Positions 40,781-48,428 of a stretch of 64,000 nucleotides of DNA are shown piece after piece (the first letter of the stretch is position 1; every line of letters begins with the position of its first letter). Below the pieces are notes generated by a model. That model was not told where the DNA came from and did no database searches. It was given only the letters and a program-made list of their open reading frames with translations. Location: assembly GCA_965208625.1 (NCBI GenBank), contig OZ242348.1, forward strand, positions 1,488,001-1,552,000, read 5' to 3'. Both the position numbers and the translations under genes were made by a program. This DNA is from Bin16 sp965208625 (lineage in GTDB: Bacteria > Chloroflexota > Dehalococcoidia > Lucifugimonadales > Australimonadaceae).

Positions 40781-41902
40781 CTACGCCGTCTTCTCAACCC
40801 GCTCGCCATCGGAGAACCGCAGGGCGTGTGCCCGTGTCCCGGTCAGCATCTCGGTGTGCACCGACTTTGATACCGGCGCGAGTTGCGCGACCATACTCCA
40901 ACTCTCACCGCCGTCGCCCGTCCACCAGACTTCGCCGTCGGTCATTCCCGCGAACAGTTGGACGCTCTCGCCCGCCTCTTCCAGGCACATCGCCTCGACG
41001 TTGCCGTGCAGGCGATCAGGCAGCCCGCCCGTCAGCACCGTCCATGAGCGTCCGCCGTTGGTGCTCTTCGCTATGCGGCCACCAGCGAACCCTTCGGTCG
41101 AGCCGTCCCGCACCCATGAGCGCGGCCCCGTCTGCGAAGCGGACACGTACATGGTGTCCGGGTTGCTCGGAAGGTGTACGAGCTGATCGGGGTATCCGCC
41201 GATGTCGTTCTCCTTGCCGAACAACTCCTGCCACGACCTCCCGCCATCCTCGCTCAGCAGCAACCCGGCGCCGCCGGTCGTCCACAGAACGGAGGGATTG
41301 CGGTGATCGATGACCGTGCGATGCACGTCGGGGTTCGGCGCCTCGAGGTCCGCCCACGTCTCGCCGCCGTCGGTGCTCTCCAGCAACCCGCCGACCTCGA
41401 TGCTGACGTACATGTGCTCAGGGTCCAGCGGGTGGAAGTTGATGTGCTTGAGATGCGCCTCGAACGGGTCGGCCGCGAAGCGCCACCGGGGCACCGACGC
41501 GACAGACCGGACCTCCGGCAACTCGGTCCACGTCATGCCCATGTCATCGCTGTAGTAGAGGTGTGCAGGCTCGGTTCCGGCGAACAGCCGCTTCCCTCCC
41601 TCTCTTTCGACCGCCGCGAGGCTGAACAGGCTCCGGACGTCGATGCCCGCGTCGCGCGCCTCCCACGTCTCCCCGCCGTCCTGGCTGGCGTACACGCCGT
41701 CCCACCACGCTCCGGCGAAGACCGTGCCGTCCACGAACAGCAGCGCGTGGATGTGCTTCCCCGCCAGCGAGCGGCTGACCACCGGCCAGCGTTCGCCGTC
41801 GCGGCGCAGCTTGACCACGCCATCCGTAGTCCCCACCAGTGCCTCATCGCTTGGAAGGTCCGATGAGTAGATGGTTGTGCCGCCGTGCGAAAGTCCAATC
41901 AT
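40781..41902 (-). CDS. BNR/Asp-box beta-propeller protein (sialidase-like fold, Ycf48-like)
   Basis: A 373-residue protein with six Asp-box repeats (SQDGGETWEA, SDDMGMTWTE, STDGGETWAD, SEDGGRSWQE, STNGGRSWTV, TGDGGESWSM), the pattern of sialidase-like propellers and Ycf48/VPS10-type proteins. No sialidase catalytic Arg triad or nucleophile is obvious. There is no signal peptide. Start ATG 41902 follows GAGGGAGGG; the longer frame to 42079 is unsupported. Function unknown; the neighbouring propeller in the other strand is a different family. Confidence 0.8.
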   Translation of the reverse strand: MIGLSHGGTTIYSSDLPSDEALVGTTDGVVKLRRDGERWPVVSRSLAGKHIHALLFVDGTVFAGAWWDGVYASQDGGETWEARDAGIDVRSLFSLAAVEREGGKRLFAGTEPAHLYYSDDMGMTWTELPEVRSVASVPRWRFAADPFEAHLKHINFHPLDPEHMYVSIEVGGLLESTDGGETWADLEAPNPDVHRTVIDHRNPSVLWTTGGAGLLLSEDGGRSWQELFGKENDIGGYPDQLVHLPSNPDTMYVSASQTGPRSWVRDGSTEGFAGGRIAKSTNGGRSWTVLTGGLPDRLHGNVEAMCLEEAGESVQLFAGMTDGEVWWTGDGGESWSMVAQLAPVSKSVHTEMLTGTRAHALRFSDGERVEKTA

Positions 41903-42008
41903 GATGCCCTCCCTCCTTGTTGCCACGCGCAGGATACATCGTCTCTCGCCCGCGCATTGCTCCACTCGTGGCTGGCGATAGGAGTTCCTGTCAGACGAGG
42001 CTGCACGC

Positions 42009-42215
42009 TGACACGCGCCCCTGGCGCAGTCGGCCTGCGATTCCGTACGCTGGTTGCATGACCGTCCTGCTGACAGCACCTATAGACCGCGCCTATACCT
42101 CACGCCTCAGCTATAGACAGGATCTATGGCTCCGGCGCCCAACTGTTGAAATCGTTGAACACCTTGTTCAGTTGTCACCGGAAGCAGGCCGTGGCCTTGC
42201 GGAGAGCAAAACAAG
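42009..42215 (+). repeat. mosaic dispersed repeat, copy A (207 bp)
   Basis: Matches 43988-44194 at about 93% identity (about 14 differences), offset 1979 bp. It contains GTACGCTGGTTGCATGACCG, a weaker dyad near 42079-42099 (CTATAGAC, GCCTATAC), a strong one at 42110-42130 (GCTATAGA, CAGGA, TCTATGGC) and a perfect 6-3-6 dyad TGAACACCTTGTTCA at 42156-42170. It lies in the 41903-42364 gap. A reading frame from ATG 42058 runs through it but copy B carries an early stop, so I do not annotate a protein. Confidence 0.75.
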
Positions 42216-42242
42216 CAGCCGGCACGCTCATCGTCCTGCGCT
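42215..42242 (+). repeat. near-copy of the 3' end of the PQQ-propeller gene
   Basis: 28 nt identical to 40742-40769 except one C to T change, in the same orientation. It begins exactly where the 207-bp repeat ends. In the gene it encodes the terminal AGTLIALR. Confidence 0.7.
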
Positions 42243-42364
42243 GATAAGCCACATCTCAGGCAGTAAGAACATCTGCTAACCCGCATCTAAAGTTCACTTA
42301 ACTACAACACAGCTCTCTTTCCTGTAGCTTTCAGGTGAACCAGTCCCGAACAGGAGTGCATTCT

Positions 42365-43213
42365 ATGGGCAACTCGGGGATGTATTTCGTCCACCTGAGC
42401 GATACACACATCCTGGCCGATGAAGACGAACGACTCTACGGCAACGACACCACCGCGAATCTCCGGGTGGTCATCGACCACATCTACATTGAGCAGATAA
42501 GGCCGTCCTTCGTTCTCATCACCGGAGATCTCACCGACCACGGAGAGTGGCCCAGCTACCGCAGATTGCGCAACCTCGTCCGAGAAACCGAGGCCCTGCT
42601 CGGGGCGCCGGTGCTCCTAGCGCTTGGCAACCACGACCGCCGTTCGTCATTCCGGCAGGCGATGCTCGACGAAGCCGAGGCCACCGATGCGGACGAGTAC
42701 TACTATTCCACGACGATTGACGGGCTCCGCATCATCGTCCTCGACTCAACCATATCGGGGCGGGACGACGGAGAGATCGGCCCACGCCAGCTCGATTGGC
42801 TGGAGAACCAACTCGCGTTCGGCCCAGTGGGGCAGCCCACAGTGATAGCCCTGCACCACCCCCCACACCATGCTGTGAATGCCTATCTGGACGGGTTCAC
42901 CCTGGGTGACCGGGAACGGTTGGAACGAGTGATAAGCCGACACAACGTGCTCGCGGTCCTGAGCGGACACACCCACTTGGCCACTCATGCCCGCCTCGGG
43001 AACGCAGTGTCGCTCACTGCGCCGTCCACTGCCTACCTGGCCAGCCCAGCCCCGGGCCGCGAGTTCTCCAGGACATCGGGCATCGGCTTCAGCATCGTGA
43101 GCCTGAGGTCGGGAAGGATCGCCTCGCACCCGGTCATACTGCCAACTCCATTGGGATCGTTACTACCCGTCGGGCCGTTCATCGAACCGGAACTGCCGGT
43201 AACGGTCGCCTAG
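42365..43213 (+). CDS. class III cyclic-nucleotide phosphodiesterase-like metallophosphoesterase
   Basis: A 282-residue calcineurin-like phosphoesterase. All five metal motifs are present: D13-x-H15 (LSDTHI), GD at 54-55 (ITGDLTDHG), GNHD 88-91, a later ALHHPPHH and GHTH. Overall arrangement resembles CpdA (cAMP phosphodiesterase) and GpdQ (glycerophosphodiesterase). ATG 42365 follows AGGAG with 8-nt spacing; a GTG 30 nt upstream is less likely. The phosphatase gene follows after 6 nt. Substrate undecided. Confidence 0.88.
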   Translation: MGNSGMYFVHLSDTHILADEDERLYGNDTTANLRVVIDHIYIEQIRPSFVLITGDLTDHGEWPSYRRLRNLVRETEALLGAPVLLALGNHDRRSSFRQAMLDEAEATDADEYYYSTTIDGLRIIVLDSTISGRDDGEIGPRQLDWLENQLAFGPVGQPTVIALHHPPHHAVNAYLDGFTLGDRERLERVISRHNVLAVLSGHTHLATHARLGNAVSLTAPSTAYLASPAPGREFSRTSGIGFSIVSLRSGRIASHPVILPTPLGSLLPVGPFIEPELPVTVA

Positions 43214-43219
43214 TACCCC

Positions 43220-43960
43220 ATGGAAACCCTGACGCAGACAAGACATATCGACATCCCCGGCGCGCACAACGTGCGCGACACCGGCGGCTACCCTGCGGCG
43301 GACGGCTGCACGACCCGCTGGCTCACGCTATTCCGCTCCGGCCGCCTCAACGCACCGGAGAGTGTTCGCAGGCTGGCCGATATGGGCGTGCGAACAGTGG
43401 TCGACCTTCGCGGCGATGGGGAGATCGCCAGGATGCCTGACGCTTGTGCGGAGTGGCCGGGCGTCGCCTATCGGCACATACCTCTCACGCCTGCCCACAT
43501 CCGAACGAACGGCGACCGTCCTGCCAATCTCGAGGAGCAGAACGAACGCTACCTCGAGGAGTCTTCCAGGCAGATCGCCAGGGTTCTGCAGGTACTCGCC
43601 CAGCCCAACGCATTCCCGGCGGTGGTGCACTGCACCGCGGGGAAGGACCGCACAGGCCTAATCATCGCGCTCCTGCTGGCGCTCGTTGGAGTCCCGGACG
43701 ACGTCATCGCTGACGACTACGTGCTCAGCCTTCATCACGCCGCCCCGGTTCTGAAAGCACTGCGGATAGAAGGCACAGTGAGCGGCTGGGACATGGAGCA
43801 CCTCGAGCGGATGCTCGAATGCCGCCGGGAGGTGATGACGCACACCTTGGACGTGCTGCGTCGACGCCACGGCGGCGTGGAGCGCTACCTTTCGCAGGCG
43901 GGCGTATGGCTGGCCGACATCCGGGCGCTGCACGCCGCGCTGGCCGAGCCTGCCCGGTAA
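43220..43960 (+). CDS. tyrosine-protein phosphatase family protein (PtpB/LipA-like)
   Basis: A 246-residue dual-specificity-like phosphatase. It starts with the family-typical GAHNVRDTGGYPAADG, then LFRSGRLNAPES and VVDLRGDGEI, and has the P-loop HCTAGKDRTG (137-146) with catalytic Cys138 and Arg144. The lysine and aspartate within the P-loop mark the PtpB/phosphoinositide-active branch. It is cotranscribed with the phosphodiesterase, and the pair is flanked by the 207-bp direct repeats. Confidence 0.88.
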   Translation: METLTQTRHIDIPGAHNVRDTGGYPAADGCTTRWLTLFRSGRLNAPESVRRLADMGVRTVVDLRGDGEIARMPDACAEWPGVAYRHIPLTPAHIRTNGDRPANLEEQNERYLEESSRQIARVLQVLAQPNAFPAVVHCTAGKDRTGLIIALLLALVGVPDDVIADDYVLSLHHAAPVLKALRIEGTVSGWDMEHLERMLECRREVMTHTLDVLRRRHGGVERYLSQAGVWLADIRALHAALAEPAR

Positions 43961-43987
43961 CTCTGCCCTCCGACACTTCTACTCCTG

Positions 43988-44194
43988 TGACACGCGCCCC
44001 TGGCGCGGTCGGCCTGCGATTCCGTACGCTGGTCGCATGACCGTCCTGCTGGCAGCACCTATAGACCGCGCCTATACCTCACGCCTTGGCTATAGACAGG
44101 ATCTATGGCTCCGTCGCCCAACTTCCTAAGTTGTTGAACACCTTGTTCAGTTGTCACCGGAAGCAGGCCGTGGCCTTGCGGAGAGCAACACAAG
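43988..44194 (+). repeat. mosaic dispersed repeat, copy B (207 bp)
   Basis: Direct repeat of 42009-42215. It keeps both CTATAGAC dyads (second at 44089-44109) and TGAACACCTTGTTCA (44135-44149). After it come direct AAGGTGCTC repeats and another CACCTTGTTCAAGG. It occupies the front of the 43961-44405 gap, which otherwise holds a hairpin and a promoter. Confidence 0.75.
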
Positions 44195-44309
44195 GTGCTC
44201 AAGGTGCTCAAACGGAGCCCCCGGTTTACTCGTAACGCCAGCAACAAGATGTGCAGGTTCATGGGCCGGTTGCACACCTTGTTCAAGGAGGCGTTACCTC
44301 GGCCACTGG

Positions 44310-44329
44310 ATGCCAGCCTCCGCTGGCAT
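44310..44329. repeat. 8-bp intergenic hairpin
   Basis: ATGCCAGC (44310-44317), loop CTCC, GCTGGCAT (44322-44329), followed by GACGGAAGC. Same class as the hairpin at 30217. Confidence 0.5.
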
Positions 44330-44347
44330 GACGGAAGCAGTCCCGCT

Positions 44348-44377
44348 TTGACGCGGTTGTGTGGGGGGTGCTATACC
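44348..44377 (+). promoter_or_regulatory. sigma-70-type promoter (TTGACG-N18-TATACC) of the amidohydrolase gene
   Basis: TTGACG at 44348-44353, then 18 nt, then TATACC at 44372-44377 preceded by TG-C. The transcript would start near 44384, 22 nt before ATG 44406. Confidence 0.6.
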
Positions 44378-44405
44378 GCGTCCGTACGCACGAGGAGGTA
44401 ACGCC

Positions 44406-45509
44406 ATGACAAGCCGGTTGCAGGTCGTTGACGGAGACGGACACCTGGTGACGGACATCGCGGCGGTCGCCAGTCGCATGCCGCAGGAATTCCTGAATCG
44501 TGCCGGAGGGAGCAGCCTCGGCAACATCTTCCCGCCCATAGACCACCTCCACGCCGCTCAGCCGGTGGCGACGCCTCCGGGATCGTTCCCCAAGATCGGC
44601 GTCGAAGAGTGGCTCATGTTCATGGACGAGGTCGGCATCGACTGCGCGGCGCTCTTCCCCACCGGCGGGCTGTCCTACGGGCGCATCGTCAACAGGGACT
44701 GGGCCATCGCCGTGTGCCGTGCCTACAACGACTGGCTCTACGAAACGTACGTCAAGAGCAGCCCCCGGTTCGTAGGACTTGCCCTCATCCCGATGCAGGA
44801 GCCTGAGGAGGCAGCGATCGAGCTGCGCCGTTCGGTGGAAGAACTCGGCATGGCCGGAGCGATGCTCCCCACCCGCGGGCTTCCAAATCACCTGGGCGCC
44901 AAGGAGTACTGGCCCGTCTACGAGGAGGCCGACCGGCTCGGCTGCTGCCTCGCCGTCCACGGCGGCTCGCACAGCGGCATGGGCTTCGACCACCTGAATG
45001 TCTACGCGCCCGTCCACGCGATGGGCCACCCTGTCGGGCTGATGGCCGCCTTCGCGGGCGTCGTCTTCAACGGCATCCTGGACCGCTACCCCAACGCCCG
45101 CTGGGGCTTCCTGGAGGGCGGCGTTGCGTGGTTCATGCTCTGCATGGAGCGGTTCGACCGCTCCTACGAGACCCACATCGACCTCGACCCGCGAGGCGAA
45201 CTGCTGCAACTGCGCGACGGCGAGCGCGTCAGCGACTACATCCTGCGCCACATCCACGACGGGCGGCTGTTCGTGGGGTGCGAGGGCACTGAGCCGCTCA
45301 TCTCCGAGGCGCTGCGCCTGACCAGCGGGAAGTGCTTCGTGTTCTCGTCCGATTTCCCGCACGAGGTCAATGCGGAGATCTGCAAGCACGAACTCAGCGA
45401 GATATACGAGAACTCGAAGATCACCGGCGAGGAGCGGACAGGCGTGCTGTCGGAGAACGCCCGCGCGCTCTACGGGCGTCCCGTCGCCGCTGGCCTCGCA
45501 GCGCACTAA
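44406..45509 (+). CDS. amidohydrolase-2 family protein (ACMSD-like)
   Basis: A 367-residue TIM-barrel metallo-hydrolase or decarboxylase of the amidohydrolase 2 group, which includes aminocarboxymuconate-semialdehyde decarboxylase and related aromatic-acid decarboxylases. The first metal motif is altered to DGDGHL (DxDxH). LAVHGG holds a metal His, GFLEGGVAWF follows the fifth strand, and FVFSSDFPH holds the catalytic/metal Asp. Start ATG 44406 has GAGGAGG upstream. It heads a plus-strand run with an SDR and a second amidohydrolase. Confidence 0.85.
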   Translation: MTSRLQVVDGDGHLVTDIAAVASRMPQEFLNRAGGSSLGNIFPPIDHLHAAQPVATPPGSFPKIGVEEWLMFMDEVGIDCAALFPTGGLSYGRIVNRDWAIAVCRAYNDWLYETYVKSSPRFVGLALIPMQEPEEAAIELRRSVEELGMAGAMLPTRGLPNHLGAKEYWPVYEEADRLGCCLAVHGGSHSGMGFDHLNVYAPVHAMGHPVGLMAAFAGVVFNGILDRYPNARWGFLEGGVAWFMLCMERFDRSYETHIDLDPRGELLQLRDGERVSDYILRHIHDGRLFVGCEGTEPLISEALRLTSGKCFVFSSDFPHEVNAEICKHELSEIYENSKITGEERTGVLSENARALYGRPVAAGLAAH

Positions 45510-45534
45510 GGCGCCATTGGGAGGAGCCAGAATG

Positions 45535-45574
45535 TCTGATCCCCTCTCCTGGGGGAGAGGGTCAGGGTGAGGGT
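45535..45574 (+). repeat. dispersed G/C-rich hairpin repeat (R1 family)
   Basis: CTGATCCCCTCTCC, loop TGGG, GGAGAGGG, TCAGGGTGAGGGTCCC, 23 nt before the SDR start. Here the repeat is inside a likely operon rather than between transcription units. Confidence 0.6.
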
Positions 45575-45596
45575 CCCGCGTGAAAGGAGGCGGCCC

Positions 45597-46589
45597 ATGA
45601 CAGTGATGGTTACGGGAGGATGCGGTCTCAGCGGGTCGTTCGCAGTCCGCTATGCCCTGGACCAGGGCGAGGACGTGGTCGCGTTCGACATCGCGATCAA
45701 GACCGAGCTCCTCGACGACGTGAAGGACCGGGTGCGGTTCGTGAAGGGCGACATCTCCAACGCGTCCGAGGTCTTCGGCGCGGTGGCGGACAACGGCGTT
45801 CGCCGCATCCTGCACACGGCCAGCTTCCTGACCGGCCCGGCGTACGACCGCCCGCTCGCAGCGGCGCAGACGATGGTCATCGGCACGCTCAACGTGCTCG
45901 AGGCGGCACGGGCGCTCAAAGTGGAACGCGTCGTGCACGTGAGCACCGGCAAGACCATCCCGACCGCGCGCCAGTTCGCAGAGGCGGCGGGCTCCGGCAA
46001 CGTGAAGCTCATGCCGGACCCGTACACCAGCCACAAGGTCGCTACGGAACTGCTCTGCAACGACTATCGCGGGCTGTACGACATGGACATCGTCGTCATC
46101 TACCCGGGCCAGCTCTTCGGGCCGGGCTACGACTTCGCGGGAGGCTTCGGACGGGCGCTCAAGCCCATCGTCGAGAAGTCACTGAGCGGCGAGCCGGTGG
46201 TGCTCGACGGGTGGGATGCGGCTGCGGTCTCGACGCCGCGCGAGCTCAACCCCACGCCGCCCATCCGCACCGTGCCGGTGATGTACGCCTCCGACGCGGG
46301 GCGCGGCGAGATGATGGCGACGCTTGCGGACGACCTGCCTGCGAACATCTACCGGCTCCAGTCGAAAGAGGAGTTGACGATGTACGAGATCACGCAGGTC
46401 ATCATGCGGCTCATACCGGGCTCGTCTATCGAGGCGCCTGAGCCGGAGGTGCGAGGCGGGCCTGTCGACCCCGATTCTCCCGCCAACCGGGACTTCGGCT
46501 TCGCTCCCGAATACGACATGGAGGCAGGCCTGCGGGAGTACATCGACTTCCTGCAGACAGGAAGGTACCGCCGGCTCCTGAACGCCTAG
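45597..46589 (+). CDS. NAD-dependent epimerase/dehydratase (extended SDR)
   Basis: A 330-residue extended short-chain dehydrogenase. The N-terminal MVTGGCGLSGSFAVRYAL is the Rossmann loop (usual GxxGxxG as GGCGLSG), acidic residue D in VVAFDIAIK suggests NAD rather than NADP, and VVHVSTGKT with DPYTSHKVATELL supplies the Ser and Tyr-x3-Lys catalytic residues. IVVIYPGQLFGPGYDF matches the sugar-epimerase branch. AAAGGAGG precedes ATG 45597. It lies between two amidohydrolases; a substrate shared with them is inference. Confidence 0.85.
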   Translation: MTVMVTGGCGLSGSFAVRYALDQGEDVVAFDIAIKTELLDDVKDRVRFVKGDISNASEVFGAVADNGVRRILHTASFLTGPAYDRPLAAAQTMVIGTLNVLEAARALKVERVVHVSTGKTIPTARQFAEAAGSGNVKLMPDPYTSHKVATELLCNDYRGLYDMDIVVIYPGQLFGPGYDFAGGFGRALKPIVEKSLSGEPVVLDGWDAAAVSTPRELNPTPPIRTVPVMYASDAGRGEMMATLADDLPANIYRLQSKEELTMYEITQVIMRLIPGSSIEAPEPEVRGGPVDPDSPANRDFGFAPEYDMEAGLREYIDFLQTGRYRRLLNA

Positions 46590-46672
46590 CCCAGCCGGGT
46601 GGGAACGCGGTGGCGTTTGGGGAGTAGTATTGAGGCTGCTCGGCAGAGGAGTTCGCGAAGAGGAGGCAGTCC

Positions 46673-47776
46673 ATGGCAACGCAGGTGATGACCAAGCGGA
46701 TCGACGCCGACACGCATTTCAGCCTGACCATCGACCACCGAGAACTGCGGGATATGATCCCGCGCTCCGGCAACGCTCTCCTCGAGGAGATGATGTATCG
46801 CGACGCGCTCCAGGTCGTCGACCTGGACGTGGTCAAGGCCGCGATCGCAGGTGTCGAACCGTCGCTGGACGGCCATGTTGGCGACCCGACGTGGGACGCC
46901 GAGGCGCGGCTGTCCGAGATGGACCGGCTGGGCTTCGACATGCAGGTGCTCAACACCCAGCGGGCCATGCCCAACCTGCTGATGCCGCCCGACAGCCCGC
47001 TGTGGCTCCGCGCTGCGCTCGCGAGGCTCTACAACAACGCAGCGGCTGAGTTGCAGAACCGCTATCCGGACCGCTTCATCTGCCAGATAACGGTGCCGTG
47101 GGACGACATCGACGAGTCGGTCCGGGAGCTCGAACGCGCCGCGGCGATGGGGCTCCGCGCAGTGACCATCTGCGGAAGCTACCTCGAAGGGAACCTGGAC
47201 GCCTACGAGCTCTACCCGTTCTGGGAAGCGGTGAGCGAACTCGACCTCGCGTGCATGGTCCACAACTTCACCCAGGGACACCGCGGGAACTTCTACGACC
47301 ATCGCACCTCGTACCCGATGGTCGGCACGGAGCGCTACCACCGCATGCACATCGGAACGTACGTCGGGTTCGGCCTCGACTACACCATCGCGTGCGCGGC
47401 GCTGACGCTCGGCGGCGTGCTGGACCGGTTCCCGAAGTTGCGCTTTCTCTTCTTCGAGGCCGGAGCCTCGTGGATGGCCTATGCGATGCACGGGACGGAC
47501 AGGTCGTTCTACATCGAGCGCGCCTGCGCGCGAACCAACACCCGCCCGAGCGAACTCATCAAGCAGCACTGCCTGACCGCGGTTGAAAGCATCGAGCCGC
47601 TCGAGCAGTTGGTGGAAGCCTATGGCGCCAACAACTTCGTCATCGGCACGGACTTCCCTCACCCCGAGTTCCAGCGCCTCCCGAACTCGACCACCGACAT
47701 CAGCAGGAGCGGCATCTCCAGCGAGGACCAGGACAAGATACTCGGCGGCAACATGGCGCGCGCCCTGAGGCTCTAG
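46673..47776 (+). CDS. amidohydrolase-2 family protein (ACMSD-like), second copy
   Basis: A 367-residue relative of the gene at 44406, with clear but distant similarity. It keeps the motif IDADTHF, and has WDAEARLSEMDRLGFDMQVL, LACMVHNFTQGHR with a metal His, FLFFEAGASWMAYAM and the metal/catalytic Asp in FVIGTDFPHPEF. These enzymes decarboxylate or hydrolyse aromatic-derived acids. GAGGAGG lies before ATG 46673. Same strand and close spacing to the SDR suggest one pathway. Confidence 0.85.
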   Translation: MATQVMTKRIDADTHFSLTIDHRELRDMIPRSGNALLEEMMYRDALQVVDLDVVKAAIAGVEPSLDGHVGDPTWDAEARLSEMDRLGFDMQVLNTQRAMPNLLMPPDSPLWLRAALARLYNNAAAELQNRYPDRFICQITVPWDDIDESVRELERAAAMGLRAVTICGSYLEGNLDAYELYPFWEAVSELDLACMVHNFTQGHRGNFYDHRTSYPMVGTERYHRMHIGTYVGFGLDYTIACAALTLGGVLDRFPKLRFLFFEAGASWMAYAMHGTDRSFYIERACARTNTRPSELIKQHCLTAVESIEPLEQLVEAYGANNFVIGTDFPHPEFQRLPNSTTDISRSGISSEDQDKILGGNMARALRL

Positions 47777-47796
47777 CGGCGTCCGGACAGCGTGCG

Positions 47797-48393
47797 TTGA
47801 CCTCGGTCGTTGACATCGACTCCGACTCCCTCTGGAGCGCGATCGGGACGGCGGGCCCCAAGCCGTGGGCGCACGCGGGCTCAGAGTCCGCCGACTCGGA
47901 CGAAGCCCTGCGCGAGGAGCACGCCCGCAGACGCACGTTCATCGCCTGGTACGGGTACGCCGTTCCGACACACGAGGCCGTCCGCGCCACGGCGGACTTT
48001 CTCGAAGGGTGCTCGGTGCTCGAGGTTTGTGCGGGGCTGGGCCTGTGGGCGAGGCTGCTCCGCGACGAGGGCGTGAGCGTGCTCGCGACCGACGCCTGCG
48101 AGGCGCAGAGTGCGCCATACGTCTGCATCGAGCAGCAGGACGCGCTGGCTGCTATCGCCGCGCACGATACGTGCGACGCATTGCTGCTCTGCTGGCCTCC
48201 CGACGGCCAGCCGCTGGCAGCTGAGGCGCTGCGGAGGTTCCGCGGCGCGCGGTTCGTCTCCATCGGAGACAGCCGGTTCACCGGGGATCCCGCCTTCCAC
48301 GAGATGCTCAGCCGCGACTGGACCCTGGAACGACTGATGCCGCTGCCGTCCTGGCCGGGCCTCGAAGACTGCGTCCGCCTCTACACGCGGTAA
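47797..48393 (+). CDS. class I SAM methyltransferase-like protein, short
   Basis: A 198-residue protein with a Rossmann-like SAM site, CSVLEVCAGLGLWARLLRDEGVSVLATDA (about 72-100). The usual glycine-rich GxGxG is reduced to CAGLGLW. CDALLLCWPPDG occupies the motif-IV place, where N/DPPY-type enzymes have the catalytic stretch. The start appears to be TTG 47797, with weak Shine-Dalgarno support. It follows the second amidohydrolase by 20 nt. Activity uncertain. Confidence 0.65.
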   Translation: MTSVVDIDSDSLWSAIGTAGPKPWAHAGSESADSDEALREEHARRRTFIAWYGYAVPTHEAVRATADFLEGCSVLEVCAGLGLWARLLRDEGVSVLATDACEAQSAPYVCIEQQDALAAIAAHDTCDALLLCWPPDGQPLAAEALRRFRGARFVSIGDSRFTGDPAFHEMLSRDWTLERLMPLPSWPGLEDCVRLYTR

Positions 48394-48428
48394 CCGACTG
48401 CGTGACCATAAGGGAAGCTCAGGAACGG

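Noticed and set aside
42009..44194. Direct repeats considered as insertion-sequence ends
   Set aside because: No transposase between or beside them and no target-site duplication visible; the enclosed genes are ordinary phosphatases.
23230..45574. Repeated hairpins considered as a CRISPR array
   Set aside because: Copies are scattered over 40 kb, not regularly spaced, and have no spacers or cas genes.
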